64,000 bases of DNA from Erythrocercus mccallii (Eukaryota > Chordata > Aves > Passeriformes > Dicruridae). Made by a program: the position numbers and the translations under genes. Position 1 is the stretch's first letter. The number at the start of each line of letters is the position of its first letter. The stretch lies in assembly GCA_013397435.1 (NCBI GenBank), contig VZRG01001557.1, forward strand, positions 109,803 through 173,802. The letters run 5' to 3'. Of the stretch, positions 63,784 through 64,000 are shown in pieces. Under the pieces are notes generated by a model. That model had not been told where the DNA came from. It was given only the letters and a program-made list of their open reading frames with translations, and did not search any database.

Positions 63784-64000
63784 TGTGGTGATTCATTTTC
63801 TTAAATGATTGTTCTGCTCACCCCCAAAATGTATAGTTCATTACTAAGTTGTAACCCTCCCCTAAGTTGTCATTCATTGTCCATCACCTTATCCTTGATT
63901 GGTTTACCCAACACCTCCTACCTTCAGTATCCCATTGGTCCAAGCCTTGGGTCCCCTCCCCCGCGGGAATTTTCTTAAGTAGATGCACGAGGGCTTGAGC
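63784..64000 (+). mobile_element. ERV LTR, 5' part, cut by the window end
   Basis: Starts TGTGGTGATTCATTTTC at 63784 and continues with C-rich U3-like sequence ('cacccccaaaatg', 'gtaaccctcccctaag', 'cctcccccgcggg'). It has a CCAAT-type box (CCATTGGTCC near 63931) and, near the edge, a promoter-like 'cttaagtagatgcacgagggcttgagc'. Composition changes abruptly at 63784. It resembles songbird LTRs as I recall them. The element is antisense to SHB; the remaining LTR and any internal region lie outside the window. Confidence 0.65.

Larger units (their letters stand above)
59645..64000 (-). other. SHB: SHB intron, open at the window edge
   Basis: Sequence upstream of the YDTPYEP exon. I searched by eye for the preceding SHB exon (the one carrying YMEPYEA) and did not see it, so this intron is at least 4.36 kb. 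It contains CR1 pieces and an LTR. Confidence 0.75.

Noticed and set aside
1..64000. tRNA, rRNA, CRISPR arrays or bacterial-type systems
   Set aside because: No cloverleaf with conserved boxes, rRNA blocks or regularly spaced direct repeats were seen; the window is avian nuclear DNA.

Overview
This window is vertebrate nuclear DNA, almost certainly from a bird. It is AT-rich with one CpG island, its genes are split by multi-kilobase introns, and its dispersed repeats are CR1 LINE fragments with the typical avian 3' end plus ERV LTRs of avian type. There is no bacterial or operon-like organisation, and almost every long open frame in it is chance or repeat-derived. The only protein-coding gene I can support is the 3' part of SHB (SH2 domain-containing adapter protein B), on the minus strand.

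Layout. (1) Positions 1 to about 850 are a dense CpG island. In human 9p13 the gene next to the 3' end of SHB is SLC25A51, transcribed in the same direction as SHB, so this island is probably the SLC25A51 promoter/5' exon region; this is inferred from synteny only. (2) About 0.85-37.8 kb is intergenic. It holds CR1 fragments at 3.1-3.7, 11.1, 13.6, 34.8 and 35.3-36.6 kb, and a solo LTR at 7177-7953 with a perfect 5-bp target duplication. It also has a 68-bp tandem duplication at 20.4 kb, a TA/TG microsatellite at 22.8 kb and an LTR at 23.4 kb. A roughly 135-bp inverted repeat pair lies at 24.8/26.1 kb and an antisense LTR-like block at 27.8-28.3 kb. A decayed ERV-L-like provirus remnant at 30.8-32.7 kb keeps its 5' LTR, a PBS-like site and a reverse-transcriptase fragment. 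(3) About 37.83-40.33 kb is the probable SHB 3' UTR. (4) 40.3-64 kb carries the last four coding exons of SHB (40332-40515, 48851-48970, 53160-53331, 59429-59644 in genomic order, all minus), with CR1 copies in the introns and a truncated LTR entering at the right edge.

The four SHB exons splice in frame with GT-AG junctions and encode about 230 C-terminal residues: the proline/tyrosine-rich linker with YDTPYEP and EYDQPWEW motifs, then a complete SH2 domain ending in the native stop. The upstream exons and promoter lie beyond 64 kb. The linker exon differs from the mammalian protein at many positions while the SH2 core is nearly unchanged. SHB is Z-linked in birds, so a W-linked or fast-evolving copy is worth testing. 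I did not find a convincing new biological system; the best structural oddities are the inverted repeat pair and the solo LTR with intact insertion signature.
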